Counted from the stretch's first letter, positions 24,644 through 36,406 are shown. The stretch: DNA of 64,000 nt from Cristatella mucedo (GCA_009760855.2 WPIO01000087.1:940001-1004000); one strand, 5' to 3'. Numbers and translations: made by a program. Notes: a model not told the origin generated them from the sequence alone.

Positions 24644-26006
24644 TGTGTTGACATCGCACACCCACCACTCTGCCTTGTCGAACGTGTGCAGCAAGTTCCA
24701 GGGCTCGTTCGTGTGCCCCGCACAGGATTACAGTGACGGCGAGGACTACTACGCGGATTACAACGTGCAGACAAACAACACGTACGACTACGACAACTAT
24801 TCTTCCGTGCAGTACACCAACCCAGACGCCGACGAGGCGGTGGCGACTTCGGCGCTGACGAACTCTGCCGGTGAGGCCCAGACGTATGTCGAATTCAAGG
24901 TCGCTCAAATGCTTTGGGTCTACGCCGGCTCGGCGATAATCGCCGCAGGCACTGTCGGTCACGTGATGTCGGTGCTGGTGCTTCTCGGCAGCAGGCGCAT
25001 GCGTCTGCTCTCGCTCTCCGTCTACCTGGTGGCAACGTCACTCGCCGGCCTCGCCTCGCTCTACGTGGGCCTACTTCGCCAGGTCGTGTTGCACGAGAGC
25101 AATAACGAGATCGACGTACGGGACCACTTGTCAGACGGTGGCTGTCGCCTGCATGCGGCGCTGACCTACATGACCCTGCAGCTGTACCTCTGGCTGCAGG
25201 CGACCATCGCCGTGGAGCGCTCCATCGCCGTGTTTCGTCCGATGCACTACAAGCGCTGGTGCACGTGGCGCCGAAACCTGGTTGTCGTGGCCTCCATCGT
25301 CGTTCTGCTGGGCCTGTTCAACACAATCGTGGCGTTCGTCTATGGCATCGATCCGAACGGCTACTGCATCGAGTCGCCAGACCAGAAGGAGCTTTTCCAG
25401 GTGGTCTGGGGCTACGTCGACCTCGTGCTCTACTCCATCTTCCCGGTGGCCGTCATTGTGCCGTGCAACGGGCTCACGCTGCACGCCATCTATCGAAGCC
25501 GGGTCGACAGTCAGCCGCAACAGGCCGCCGCCGGGCGCCGCTACACCCAGCTCACCGTCATGCTGGTGGCTCACAACTGTGTCTGCGTGGCAACGACGCT
25601 GCCCATCTCTGTCATATTCCTCCTGCCGTGGCCGACCGACCGCTACTCAGCAGAGAACGCTCGCCGCGAGCTGGAGTGGACCGCCTTCAGCCTGCTCCAG
25701 TATCTGGGCATGACGTTCAGCTTCGTCATTTACAGCACCTCGGCTCAGCGCTTTCGGCGAGCCGTCGCCGACCTGTTCGGCCGCGGCTTCAACGCGAGTA
25801 AGACTTCGACGACCGGCTTCTCGTCTTCATGCAAGAATAGCAGCTCAGGCAGCCGCACCATGCGCGTTCACTTGCAGCGGCTCGAGAGGACGGCAGCGGG
25901 CGGCGGAGACAGGGGCGCCAGCGGCGGACATAGCGGTAGCGGAAGTGGCAGTGGCTGTGGTGGCAATGGCGTAGTCAGCTTAGATGAGCAGGAGCACGCC
26001 TGCTGA
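24644..26006 (+). CDS. Rhodopsin-like G-protein-coupled receptor, 3' exon (orphan)
   Basis: Open from 24618 to the stop at 26004-26006. The first in-frame ATG lies only just before helix 1, so the true start is probably in an upstream exon joined at the acceptor ending at 24643. Counting from 24645, residues 28-60 form an acidic, Tyr-rich ectodomain (DYSDGEDYYADY) with sequons NNT and NYS. Helices lie near 89-114, 121-144, 168-190, 211-233, 253-274, 300-327 and 344-366. C167 and C241 are the usual extracellular disulphide pair. DRY is ERS (191-193). NPxxY is SFVIY, followed by AQRFRR, the pattern of many invertebrate peptide receptors. The usual CWxP of helix 6 is replaced by ATTLP. The C-tail is Ser/Gly-rich. 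It should be a plasma-membrane receptor coupling to a G protein. The ligand is unknown. A degraded relative lies at 56.5 kb. Confidence 0.85.
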
Positions 26007-26561
26007 ATCGCTGGACCTGTCTACTGTAGGTGAACGATATGGCTCTGTGGATTCCTACTCAAGGCGTCGAATGAGCACACCTCTCAGCCCGGCACGACCA
26101 TCACCAGATGCAGATCGTCCCTATGAACCGTGCCGCTTGACTGAAAAGGTTGACTGCGTCCGGGAAACAGCAATGAAGTGAAGTTCGTCAACTGCTGTCG
26201 GACGATTCTGGTTCATTTTTCGGGAGATAATGTTCGAGCGTCTCGATGCAGTCTCCCACGATGGGTTGAGATTGTCTGCAATCATCGCTAGCCATTGAAA
26301 CTAGTGAAGTGATGTGGAAATGATTTGTCGAGCTTCTGATTTGAGCGTTTTATACCTTTTGCAAGTTTTTTGCATAATAATGATAATCGCCTGCACAGAA
26401 CTTGTAGTGTCCTATCCGGGCACGCTTGCTTTAAAAAGAGGAACTGAATAAATTGCTTAATATCAGATGCATTTGAGGCAGTTTCCATTGATTTATGCAA
26501 GTCATTATTTTTCTTACTCTAATTAGTTCATGCACTTTAATCTATATTCCAATTTCGCTGC
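26007..26561. other. Probable 3' UTR and flank of the GPCR
   Basis: An AATAAA polyadenylation motif occurs at about 26447-26452. A separate plus frame, 25984-26181, overlaps the receptor stop in another register and encodes a Ser/Pro-rich peptide. It could be an alternative tail but is more likely chance. Confidence 0.4.
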
Positions 26562-26636
26562 TTTGAATCCTGCGGTTGGCGATCCTTTATTGACACAGCA
26601 AGCTGTGATAATAGCCTTTAAGGCTCTTCTGACACT
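26562..26636 (+). mobile_element. SINE-1, 5' part split by an L2-B insertion
   Basis: GAATCCTGCGGTTGGCGATC, CTTTATTGACACAGCAAGCT, GTGATAATAGCCTTTAAGGC, TCTTCTGAC is the SINE-1 middle. The missing 3' end (AGAGGCTGTCAAATCAGCTG) reappears at 27456-27475, after the L2-B copy. Confidence 0.7.
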
Positions 26637-27440
26637 ATTCTTAATCTAGGCGTCGTGTTCGACAGCTGCCTCAATTTCAAAAGCTTCATTCAGAAGACTG
26701 CCTCTACAGTTAGCCATCACATCCGATCCCTATCCAAGATTAGAAGCTGTCTCCCACAGTGGCTTGTAAAAAATTTAACTAGCTCTTTAGTTCTGTCTCG
26801 GCTTGATTATTGCAATTCCCTTTTGGCTGGGCTACAAAAGAAAGCTATTATGCTACTACAGCCGACTATGAATATGGCTGCAAGGCCGGTCTTCAAGTCC
26901 CAGCGGTTTGAGCACGTGTCACCTTTACTGGAAGAGCTGGGATGGTTGCCGGTTGAGCAAAGGATACAGAGCAAAGTTCTTACGCTGACCCACAAGGCCC
27001 GCCACGGCTTGGCTCCTTTATACCTGGCTGAACTGCTGCATCAGTTTCAGCCTGTTCGCGACCTCAGGTCCTGTGTGGACAATAAATTAGCTGTCCCATT
27101 CCTCCGCTTAAAGACAGTTGGCGACAGAAGCTTTAGCTCTGCAGGTCCTAGACTGTGGAACTCGCTTCCACAATTCTTACGCAACGACATCTACTCTCCA
27201 ACTGCCGTCTGTGGCACATCTTTTTCAGTGGTCCTGAACTGCTACTTCTATGCTACTCACTACCTCAACTGCTCTCCTAACTCTGCTATGCTTCCCACTT
27301 TCTCTTTGTTGCGTGAGACGAAGTCTGTTGGCTACCGAATGCGTACCGAAAGCCGCTTAGGCTGTGAGTGCGCTATACAAAACTCTCCTGCGTAACACCC
27401 ACATGGTCTTTATGACTTTGTGGAGTTACTGACGAAGATA
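26637..27440 (+). mobile_element. L2-B LINE 3' copy inside SINE-1
   Basis: The plus frame 26655-27395 (246 codons) encodes the L2-B region after the RT core: SCLPQWLVKNLTSSLVLSRL, DYCNSLLAGLQKKAI, MAARPVFKSQRFEHVSPLL, VLTLTHKARHGLAPLYLAEL, GPRLWNSLPQFLRN. The nucleotide 3' end, TGTGAGTGCGCTATACAAAA through GGAGTTACTGACGAAGATAC, matches two other copies closely. The frame is open throughout, so the insertion is fairly recent, but it lacks endonuclease and RT. Confidence 0.85.
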
Positions 27441-27478
27441 CATGAAAAGAGAGGCTGTCAAATCAGCTGGTATAGCAG
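27441..27478 (+). mobile_element. SINE-1, 3' part resumed after L2-B
   Basis: AAGAGAGGCTGTCAAATCAG CTGG-type end of SINE-1. Together with 26562-26636 it makes one interrupted element. Confidence 0.6.
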
Positions 27479-27701
27479 GTTACGTCACTCTGCCCGGACA
27501 AGCACAATCTAGCTTTCTCCTAATATGGAAAATCTGTACTCAAAAAAATAGAAACATATATGTAATATTTGAAATTTATGAAGTTTTTTCTGTTCATCCT
27601 CTGTGAATTGACTCAGTTGGTTTTTCATCAGTTGTTGTTACTCATTATAGTCTACTATCGTCATCAAAATAGAGCAACGTTACACATATATTCTATATAG
27701 A

Positions 27702-27702
<1 letters not shown>
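27479..27702. other. No gene recognised
   Basis: AT-rich spacer with no supportable signal. Confidence 0.5.
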
Positions 27703-27742
<40 letters not shown>

Positions 27743-27758
27743 ATATATATATATATTA
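27703..27758. repeat. (TA)n/(TG)n microsatellite
   Basis: TA dinucleotides interrupted by a short GTGTGTGTA block. Confidence 0.95.
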
Positions 27759-27784
27759 TTTTGTGTCGTAAATCAAAGGGTAGT

Positions 27785-27930
27785 ATCAGGCTTTGGGAAC
27801 TTACGAACTAAAGGCACAGTCTCCAATTGATTTGTGGTTCGTACGAGGTTTTGGTATACGATTCGATTCCGACAAGTGGGTGCTACGATGCTTACCCTTG
27901 TAAGGGAGTAGATCTTATAGGTATGCTGGG
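27785..27930 (-). mobile_element. L2-A LINE fragment
   Basis: Inverted blocks near the end of the ORF: TATCAGGCTTTGGGAACTTA, CTCCAATTGATTTGTGG, TTCGATTCCGACAAGTGGGT, GGAGTAGATCTTATAGGTAT. Confidence 0.7.
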
Positions 27931-28049
27931 GCAAAACTGGAAAGGCATCGGAGCTCCGAAAGCAAATGAGACACAGCTGAACGACAGGGATTTGCTAAAT
28001 ACCCATGCAGCCATATTCATCACCAACTGAAGTGGCCCTAATATCTTTA

Positions 28050-28215
28050 TTGAGTTCCAGGCTTTTGGGCGCATAAAACGAAAGGCATGGTCTCTAAAGG
28101 AGTTAAGGTTTGTGATAGGATTGGTAAGCTTTAAGATTCCAAAAAGGCGAATGGTCTGGTGAACTAGAATAGAATTGAACGCTGCATTCTCCAAGTTCAA
28201 CGCGATCGTTAGAGC
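28050..28215 (-). mobile_element. L2-A LINE fragment
   Basis: A second inverted copy of the same interval: TGAGTTCCAGGCTTTTGGGC, CTCTAAAGGAGTTAAGG, AAGATTCCAAAAAGGCG. It shows a different set of mutations from the neighbour at 27785-27930, so it is an independent copy or an old duplication. Confidence 0.65.
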
Positions 28216-28409
28216 ACGATCGTAACAAATCCAGCCCCTATTATGCGAAAACTCTTGTTATATTTGAAGCCAAATGTTTCTATAATACTTTAGGATCTGT
28301 CCAGAGGTGATGGCAATCTTGCACCAAGTGAATTCTTGCATTCAGACAGAAACGGCTTTCCAATACAGGTATCGCAAATGACCTCAGAGATTTTTCTATT
28401 GCACTTGAA

Positions 28410-29784
28410 AAAAATAATAATGATAATTTACTTGATGCAGCGCCCTCAGAGAACTTAATCTCTTTCGAGGCACTTTACATTTGCAAAGAAAAACGCATAT
28501 GAATGGTGAGTAATATTATGCTTGATAAATATCGTGAATAACATGGTGAGGGGTGACTCGCACAAGGTCAGCATGCAAGTGTGGTTAGTGGTAGCACCCA
28601 GTGTCAGCTCGCATAAGCACAATAAGGATGAATTACAAAGACCTACTAAATGCTGTCCTAAATAGGAGAATTAATTTTTTTAAGTTCTTTTCAAATGTGG
28701 TCAAGTCAGTGGCTGTTGTGATGCCAGTTCGCAGTGAGTTCCAGGCTTTGGGAGCGTACTAACGCAAGGTAGGTCTCCAAAGGATTTGAGGCTTGTACGA
28801 GTATTGGTAAACTGTTGGATTCCGAACAAGCGGGTGTTACGATGCTTGGCCTGAAAGGGCAGTAGATCCGAGAGATAGGCTGGAGCCAAAAAATTAAGTG
28901 GCCTGAAAGTGGGCGACCAAACCTTGAAGTCGATCCGTTGCTTAACTGGCAGCAAGTGCAGGTCGGGTAGAAGTGGTGTGATGGGCAACTGTGACGCTCA
29001 CGACAGACAAGCCTAGCTGCGGAGTTTTGCATCAGCTGTAAGCGCCTGATTGCACATGCCGGTACGCCAGCAAGCTGTGACTTACAGAAGTCAAGATGGG
29101 ATGTCGCAAGAGCACGGACCAACTTAGACGTTGTATCCTTATCTAAACAAGCCATAATTTTAACACTGCTGTGTATCTGAAAGTATTCAGACTTGATTTT
29201 GGAGCTTATGTGGTCGTCCAACGAGAGGTCACTTTGGAACGTGACACCAAGATTGGATGCTGATTCAACAAGAGATATGTGGACGTCATCAATACATGCA
29301 GCATGTGAGTTGAGAGAATTTGAGGTGCTCAAAAGCTGGGAGGGATCAAAGCAAAGGTACAACTGAGTGTCATCCGCAGGGTGGAAGCCTAGATTGTGCT
29401 TGGCAATCACATTGGCAAGAGAGAGAGAATATACCATGAAAAGTACCGGATCTAGCACGGAGCCCTGAGGTACTCCATATTTCAGAGGTACCTCAGATGA
29501 TCTTTGTCCGTTCACGTCACTACCCTGGAGTCTCTCACTGAGATAGGACCTGAAACATTGCAGAGCAGTGCCAGTGATGCCCAGGCGAGATGAGAGGCAC
29601 TCTAGAAAAACTTTGTGATCGATGGTATCAAAAGCTGCCGAAAGATCGAGCAAAACAAGCAGAGACACTCGACCCATGTTTGCATTCCTAAGTAGGTCGT
29701 ATACCCTAAGCAATGCTGACTCTGTGGAGTGATTAGCTCTACAGCCAGACTGGAACTTACTATCAAGGTGTGAAATTTTGATAT
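28410..29784 (-). mobile_element. L2-A LINE with long RT remnant
   Basis: From the inverted tail at 28410 to the truncation at about 29784. A 380-codon minus frame (28706-29848) holds much of the RT: ANHSTESALLRVYDLL, LVLLDLSAAFDTIDHKVFLE, YGVPQGSVLDPVLF and a shortened active-site segment HPADDTQLYL, in which both catalytic Asp remain but the Tyr of YADD is lost through a small in-frame deletion. About 40 residues are missing after NSLNSHAACIDD. The UTR and stem-loop are present. It is inactive, but it is the longest uninterrupted RT reading frame in the window. Its 5' end abuts an L2-B fragment in the same direction. Confidence 0.85.
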
Positions 29785-30457
29785 GTGAGCATAAAAGTGA
29801 TATCCTATTCCATGGGCCTTGACCACTTTTTCCAGAGGTTGAGTACAAATGGAGAAGAGCAAGGGAAACAATTACAGACCCTTGAGGGACTCAGCAGGTG
29901 ACCGGTCTCGTGTGTGAGACCTGACCCCCACGACACGGTTTGAACACGATCAGTCCCAGTACAATTTAAACCACGCCAGTGCTTCCCACTTCGTCTGATC
30001 GTTCTTCTCAATCATTCAAGTAGAACATCGTGATCAACGGTGTTGAAGGCAGCAGACAGATCTAGCAGAGCTAGGGCAGTGACATTCCCGTCAACTTTGC
30101 CACTTATATCGTCATTGTTAAACGGAGGAGAGCAGTTTCAGTGGTGTGCTGCCTCTTGAACCATGATTGAAATGAATCTGACATTTCATTCTTTTGCCTA
30201 TGTTCAACCAGCTTCTTAGCAACTACTTTTTTAAGAATCTTTGACAAGAAAGTAAGAAGGGAAACTGGGCAATAGTTCGCAAGAACCCCGGTATCTCATC
30301 CAGGCTTTTTAAGTATGGGTCTAACGATTGCCGATTTGAAGGACTTGGGGATCACCCATTATCCCAAAGAAGCATTAAAAATCTCGGCTATGGCACGGCT
30401 AAAGCTGTCTGCCAGCGAACACCACAGAGATGATGGTATATGGTTTTCAGGAGACCA
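29785..30457 (-). mobile_element. L2-B LINE RT fragment
   Basis: Complement of the L2-B region at about 57.66-58.32 kb: ATCCTATTCCATGGGCCTTG, TTTTCCAGAGGTTGAGTAC, AGGGACTCAGCAGGTGACC, AGGTCTCACACACGAGAC-type block inverted, then CAGACAGATCTAGCAGAGCT, TGGGCAATAGTTCGC and TAAGTATGGGTCTAACGATT. Several frameshifts are present. It is cut at both ends, by L2-A on the left and by an oppositely oriented L2-A tail on the right. Confidence 0.8.
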
Positions 30458-30459
30458 GC

Positions 30460-30645
30460 TGCCACTAACCACACTTGCGTGCTGACCCTGTGCATGTCAT
30501 CCCTAGCCATGTTATTCTGGTTGTTTATTCACCATACTACCAATAACCGTGTGATCGTGTTTCCTTTGCAACAAGTGTAAACAGCCAAGAAAAAAATGGA
30601 TCTCTCTGAGGGCGCTTTATCAAATGTATTAATATAGCAACCAAG
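30460..30645 (+). mobile_element. L2-A 3' tail
   Basis: Begins CAGCTGCCACTAACCACACT, then GCTGACCCTGTGCATGTCAT, CCATACTACCAATAACCGTG and the terminal stem-loop CTCTGAGGGCGCTTTATCAA. Opposite strand to the neighbouring L2-B. Confidence 0.8.
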
Positions 30646-32434
30646 AAAAGATCCGACGACTCAAAAGCGTGAATATTTTATGGTTTAGCGACGAATCGAA
30701 GCTGAATTCGTTCGTGGAATAGCTGTTATTGTGAAACTCAAAAAAATGGCTAAAACGACATGCTTTAAGAAGGCACTAGAAACTATTAGTCAGTAGCTAA
30801 TATTACAAGCTAACAAGGCGGTGAAGCCGAATGGTCACATCTACCATAGCCGGCTGCGAAGCGATTGTATTCTTCCAGGTAAGGACGGCGCTGCTATAAT
30901 GAAGGGCAATAAAACGGCAGCCCTCGAAGTCTTTCTGAATTACCGACAGTTACTATTCGCGGTGGCTGAATTAAAATGGCTAGAATCCGTTTATGCATTA
31001 ATCTGTAGCTAAGTGCACAGAAATAAAGAAATTAAGTTTTCCATGCCTGCCATATAAATGTATAATACAATAAGTAATAAAATTGAGCCATCATAAACGC
31101 CGACGCCGTGTAATAAGAATGAAGTGCATATTTGCAGTAGGGCTGAGTCGTGCAGTAGGCTTCAAGTGGTGCCAGAGTTGATGTACCCCTTGGCCGTTTT
31201 TTGACACCCGTCATCCTGCGTCGATGTCACATAGACTATTTTACTATAAGGATATGTACTTTTAATATTGAAATATGAGAGGTCTTTTGGCTGCCGTTTT
31301 CAGCTACTTTTTGGCATACAGGAATGCATTTAGATGTGCTGAGCGTGCAGTTCGCTGCAATAAAGTAACTCCAGTGATCAGGATTGGAACTCAGGACTCG
31401 GGACTTAGCCGGTATTTTTCAAGATTCAGCCCGAGCACCAAGCACCGATGAGAGTGCTGTGTGTACAGCTTAGGTCTTCCGAAGGTGAAAATAAAAACGT
31501 CCAGTTTGATAGCTACTCAGATAAGTAATGATTTTCTTTAGTTCATTTACTAAGGACATGGGATTCAGTACCACTGTACTGCCCAAGGTTGGAACTATTA
31601 TGGTGAGGTTTAAAACTGCGTGCACTGCATGACATTGCTACATGTTTTTGGTGTAAGTACGATGTAGCTGTAGCTGACCTGAGTTGAGGGGGCTCCAGCA
31701 CCCATAAGTTAAGATGAGGCTCGGTGGGCTAGTTCGGGCTGAACAGATCGTACAATCGATTGCTTGTAGTGCTGCTAGCTTTTGCCACCGAACAACAAAT
31801 ACCCACTTTAGCTCTGAGCCATCGAGTCACGAATTGCTACTTTTGAACGCAGCGCTAATATGCGAAGGTAGTCCAAAAGTAGCTGAATACGGCAAAAACA
31901 ACAAATGCCAAAAGTGTTAGCCTTCATTCGGCGAGGAAAGCTCTTGTATGTTATCCACAGCACTGCACAACTGCTGGTCGTAGCGGGGCCTGCAGCAAAA
32001 TAGCTGCCAGATTCCCAGCCTTGAGGACAAAACTTGATTCGCTAACTCTTAGTTAACGGAGCTTAATTGGTGCTGCACTCAAATACCAGAGCTTAACTGA
32101 CTAGCTGACTTTGATTTTCGTACCAATAAACATATGTAATGTCGTGACTGTTTGCTACTCGTGATTAGAAAGAACTACAAGCTTTAGTTAGGTAAGCACG
32201 CTTTGACCGATCTAACAGGTGGCAACCTTTTTAGTACCGGTGCATTTTTTTTACTACGATCGAGTTAGCTCAACATCAAACCGTATCTATAGCATATTAG
32301 AAGCTTCGTCAAAACACAAAATAATGCTAAGAATTTCAAAAAAATCGCTAAGCCTTTAGCCAGAAATAAATACCTGTGAGAAGTCAATCCAAGAACATGA
32401 ATTATAACTGTTAATGGATGGATGGAATTAGATT
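30646..32434. other. No gene recognised
   Basis: Stop-rich. Short frames such as 30821-31012 and 31714-31920 have no recognisable domain. Around 31375-31455 a GGATTGGAACTCAGGACTCG stretch may be an inverted, very worn tRNA-like SINE head. Confidence 0.4.
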
Positions 32435-32960
32435 GACTTCAAGGTTTTGTCGCTCACTTTTAGGTAACTTCATTCTTTGGCGTCAACCTATCTCTCAGAT
32501 ATATCCCCCATCAGGCCAAGCATCGCACCACCCGCTTTTCGGAATCCAGCAGTCTACCAATACCTTGTAAAAACCTCAAATCCTTTGGAGACTGTGCATT
32601 TACTTCGTATGCTCCCAAAGCCTGGAACTCCTTCCCGACTTGCGTCAGAATATCCCCTGACTTGACCACATTTAAAAAGAACTTAAAAACACACCTATTT
32701 AGGACAGCATTTAGTGGGTCCCTGTGATTCATCCTCCATGTGCTTATGCGTGCTGAAACTGTGCATGCTGTCACTAACCACATTTGCATGCTGACCCTGT
32801 GCAAGTCACCCCTAACCATGTTATTCATTTTGTTTGTTTATCAAGCATGATATTACTCACCATTCAATTGCATTTCCCTTTGCAGCAAATGCAAAGCACC
32901 TAGAAACAGATTGAGTTCTCTGAGGGCGCTTTATCAAGTGCATTATTATTTTTACTAATT
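32435..32960 (+). mobile_element. L2-A LINE 3' copy, well preserved
   Basis: Starts at GACTTCAAGGTTTTGTCGCT and continues through CTCCCAAAGCCTGGAACTCC, GACCACATTTAAAAAGAACT, GTGGGTCCCTGTGATTCATC and the terminal stem-loop to TTATCAAGTGCATTATTATT. A frame at 32477-32665 is the degraded ORF end. Confidence 0.88.
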
Positions 32961-33069
32961 TGTTCTTAAGCATGCCAAGCTTAAACTCAGTTAATCTTAT
33001 CTATATTTAAAGATTCATCACAGCAGAAAATACTGCATGAGCTGCAAAGATATTTTTATTGACAGAAGA

Positions 33070-33205
33070 TGTTGTTTATCAAGCTAGATACCACTCACCA
33101 TTCGATCGTGTTCCCTTTGCAGCAAATGTAAAGCGCCTAGAAAGGGTTTGAGTTATCTGAGAGTGCTTTATCAATTTTATTATTATTTTATGATTATTAA
33201 TATTT
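33070..33205 (+). mobile_element. L2-A 3' tail, very short copy
   Basis: TGTTGTTTATCAAGCTAGAT, CACTCACCATTCGATCG, GCAAATGTAAAGCGCCTAGA, then a stem-loop and TTATTATTATTTTATG tail. About 130 bp, extreme 5' truncation. Confidence 0.85.
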
Positions 33206-34007
33206 GTTATTTTGAAGAGTCATATTTACACAGACATATGCAATTAAATTATTTTAGCCAAGAATAATTTCAACCGAACCTTACTTAATCAGTGCGAAAC
33301 AAGAACTTCGCTACGTGGCAGCATGGTTCTCACATCAAGCTGTTAGTCTGCACAGGCTGGAAATCTAGAATCATAAACTGTCATGAAATTTTTTTTGAAA
33401 CTCACACAATAAGCTTGACATTGTTTTGGTATAAGTTACGACATAATTCAGACCTGCTTCAGAAGTAGCATAGAGAAAATGTGCAGAACGTAACGTCGAG
33501 AAGATCCATTGAATCGTTATTAATTCAAGCCTGTAGCGTCTCAAATTTTCGTTTATATCTTAATATCTTTTATTATTAACTTTCCAAGCCGAGATATGTT
33601 ACCTAGTTACCGTGTTAGATAGAATTATATCATTACAGCTACATTTTTGGGTAGTATATAGTCCTTCGAAAGGCACATGACAACTCCCTCAGCTTTGGGC
33701 ACTAAGTTGGGTAGTAAGGCAATATCCCAGCCGTGCGCACTCCATCTAAGAATCCTAATATCGAAACACCACCTTTGTAAACAGGCACCTAGCAGTATTA
33801 CAAATATCCTGCTTACGCAAGTTGTAAAAAATAGTCTTGAATCTCGTTTACTCCCGGTTCGTGATCAGATTAATTCTGGGAGAATCTGAAACTCATTTAA
33901 CCCTGAACAAATTAATAAGTGTTATATGAACAATATTCGACATTATTTCCGGCTTTCCACCTCTTGAGTTTCATTCTACTGGTAATGATACATTTGTATA
34001 TTTATCT
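33206..34007. other. No gene recognised
   Basis: AT-rich spacer. I see nothing supportable. Confidence 0.5.
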
Positions 34008-34500
34008 CAGAAAAATTGCGTTCTCTGAACTTTGCATATGCTGTAAAGGTAGCAAGATCATGGGGCTGGAAGTAATTTGCATGACTTAACAATGCCTTAG
34101 ATTATATATGCAATGTCAATATGATAGTAATTTTTTGAGCCAGCACACACATGTTAGGTAAATACATAAATCCTAGATGATTAAACAGCCTCTTCTGTAT
34201 TGCGACAGAAGAGCCTTTACAGCTATCATCACCTCTTGCAGTGACGATTAAGAATTGCCCACAGCAGGAATCGATCTCACGACCTCGGGACCAAGGTCGC
34301 GAAAGCAACTTACCTAGCGTGCCATCACGGCTCACCAAAATATGTGAGCAAGAAAGACAAGCGCAGTCTGTGTGTTACAGGGAGCCAGAAAACGATACAA
34401 GGAAAGAGTGCATTTCAGATTCTTTTTAAATTTTGCATGGTCAGAGAATGTCGTGACGACGATCACGAAAGAACTCCATGTTTTTTGAGCGTAAGGATCC
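34008..34500 (-). mobile_element. L2-A LINE remnant split by SINE-1
   Basis: The left part (34008-34085) holds a worn inverted stem-loop, GCGTTCTCTGAACTTTGCAT then GCTGTAAAGGTAGCAAGATC. The right part (about 34390-34500) has TTCTTTTTAAATTTTGCATG, TGTCGTGACGACGATCACG and AACTCCATGTTTTTTGAGCG. SINE-1 sits between them. Confidence 0.55.
34150..34336 (-). mobile_element. SINE-1, full-length copy inside L2-A
   Basis: Inverted order is complete: tail AATCCTAGATGATTAAACAG, CCTCTTCTGTATTGCGACAG, TTGCAGTGACGATTAAGAAT, the B-box region ATCGATCTCACGACCTCGGG and the tRNA-like head TAGCGTGCCATCACGGCTCA. This is one of the best copies for defining family ends. Confidence 0.8.
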
Positions 34501-35120
34501 CTTGTGCAGGTGAAGCATGGTTAAGAAGCTAATTAATGTCGACGAGTAAATGGAGACGGATGCATAAGTCCGCAGTCCGCGGCCAGCGGTTCCTCTATTC
34601 CTGTTGTAACCAGAAATGTACTTTATTGCAGACAGCTTTGCCTGACAATCTTCTGCGTTGCATCACATGACGACTCAGAACTACAAGAGACCTGTCTCGA
34701 TCTGCGTTTTGCAAATTCACTGGGAGCTCATGGAATCCTCTCGTATGCCGTGGAGCGTGCACTCGCTTGCCGGAGCCCGTTCGAGCTTGCCGATGTATCA
34801 CTGCTTCAATTGCCAGCGTATTAGAAAGCATCGGAGATATCAAAAGAGATAGAGGTGAGTTAGAGACTAAAAACAAGCCCCATATGTGGGAGAGACGAAT
34901 GACCGTCAATAGAGTCTCTTGTCCGTTGCAGAATTCTCTTCCGAAAATCAAATTTATTGCGACTATCGTATACGGAAACATATATAGATGTGACCAGTTT
35001 AAAGCTTATCTGTTTATTGCTTGAACATAGCGGGTAGGAAATTAACTTCATACGGACATCTAAATGCTTACAGCTTGCGGCTGAGTCGCTCTTTCCTGCC
35101 CCTACTACTAGCAATACACA
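34501..35120. other. No gene recognised
   Basis: Opposed short frames (34595-34981 minus; 34658-34852 and 34767-35024 plus) have no recognisable domain. Confidence 0.4.
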
Positions 35121-36317
35121 TATGTCATTAGCCTCCTGTCATGTACTAGCACCTTTCAAAAAGGCTGTTTTTATGCCATTACTCGAGGGATTACTAGACC
35201 AAGAGAACTTAAGTAACTTCCACCCAATTTCTCTTCTATTTTCCTATCAAGACACTGGAATGAGTTGTGGCTGACCAGCAGAACTTATATATTGAAACTT
35301 TCAACCTTCGTAGTTCAAGTCTGGATTTAGAGGTAATCAATTCACGAAGTCAGTATAGCTTCTGGTGTATATCGACCTACATAGAAATGAAGACTTAGGT
35401 AGAGTCTCTATGCTTGTTGTTTGAGCGATTTTTTATTGATGTTATCTATCACCGATTCCTTCTAGAGTGCCTCTCACCTTGCAAGGGCAGTACTGGTACT
35501 GCACTGCAATGGATCGGGGGGGGGGCTATATTATTGGCAGACTCCAGGGTATTGATGTGATTGGACAAAGGTCATCCGAGGATCACTGAATTATTGGGTA
35601 CCTCAGGGTTCAACGCTTGGTCCCATTCTTTTCGATGTTTCTTCTCACCTTCTGCCAATGTAATTGCGATGCAGAATCTAGGGTTTCCATTCAATGCAAA
35701 TGATATTCATTTCCACCTTTACTTTGATGCCTCCCAGCCCAGTAATTCATCAAATTCTCTCAACTCCCTTGCTTCATCTATTAATAATATCAGCAAATCA
35801 ACTACTGGCGATAAAACTAACTTACTAGATATGGATTCACCAACGTTTGACTCGTAAATCGGACAAACCTAGAGTTCAAAATCGGCTTTGCTATCATATC
35901 TTTTAATTAATCGGCACGAAATCCAGATGTCCCATTGCCAAATGACCTTTCATCAGTCAAACGCATCAGTTCAACAGTAACGTCTGCCTATTTTTAGTTA
36001 CACAACGTTGCTGAAATGAAATTCGGGAATGCTTAGAAAGAGATGCCACATCTAAATTGATTTATGCATTTGTGACATGCCTTCTCGACATCTGTAACTC
36101 AGTGCTTGCTTCTCTATAGGCCAGTGGAATCAGGCACTAAAAGCTGGTGCACAAGTCTGCAGCTGTGCTTGTATGTCTTGAGCCATTACATCCAGAAGCT
36201 ATTACACCTGTTATAGCTGATCTGTACAGGCTTCCCGTTAAGCAACATATCGACTTCAAGGTTATGTCTGTCTGTCCGTCCGTCCGTCCGTCTGTGTGTC
36301 TGTCTGTCTGTCTGTCC

Positions 36318-36406
<89 letters not shown>

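Noticed and set aside
25259-25801. Arg/His-rich frames overlapping the receptor exon on both strands
   Set aside because: They share the exact region of the GPCR in other registers and carry no domain. GC-rich third positions explain them.
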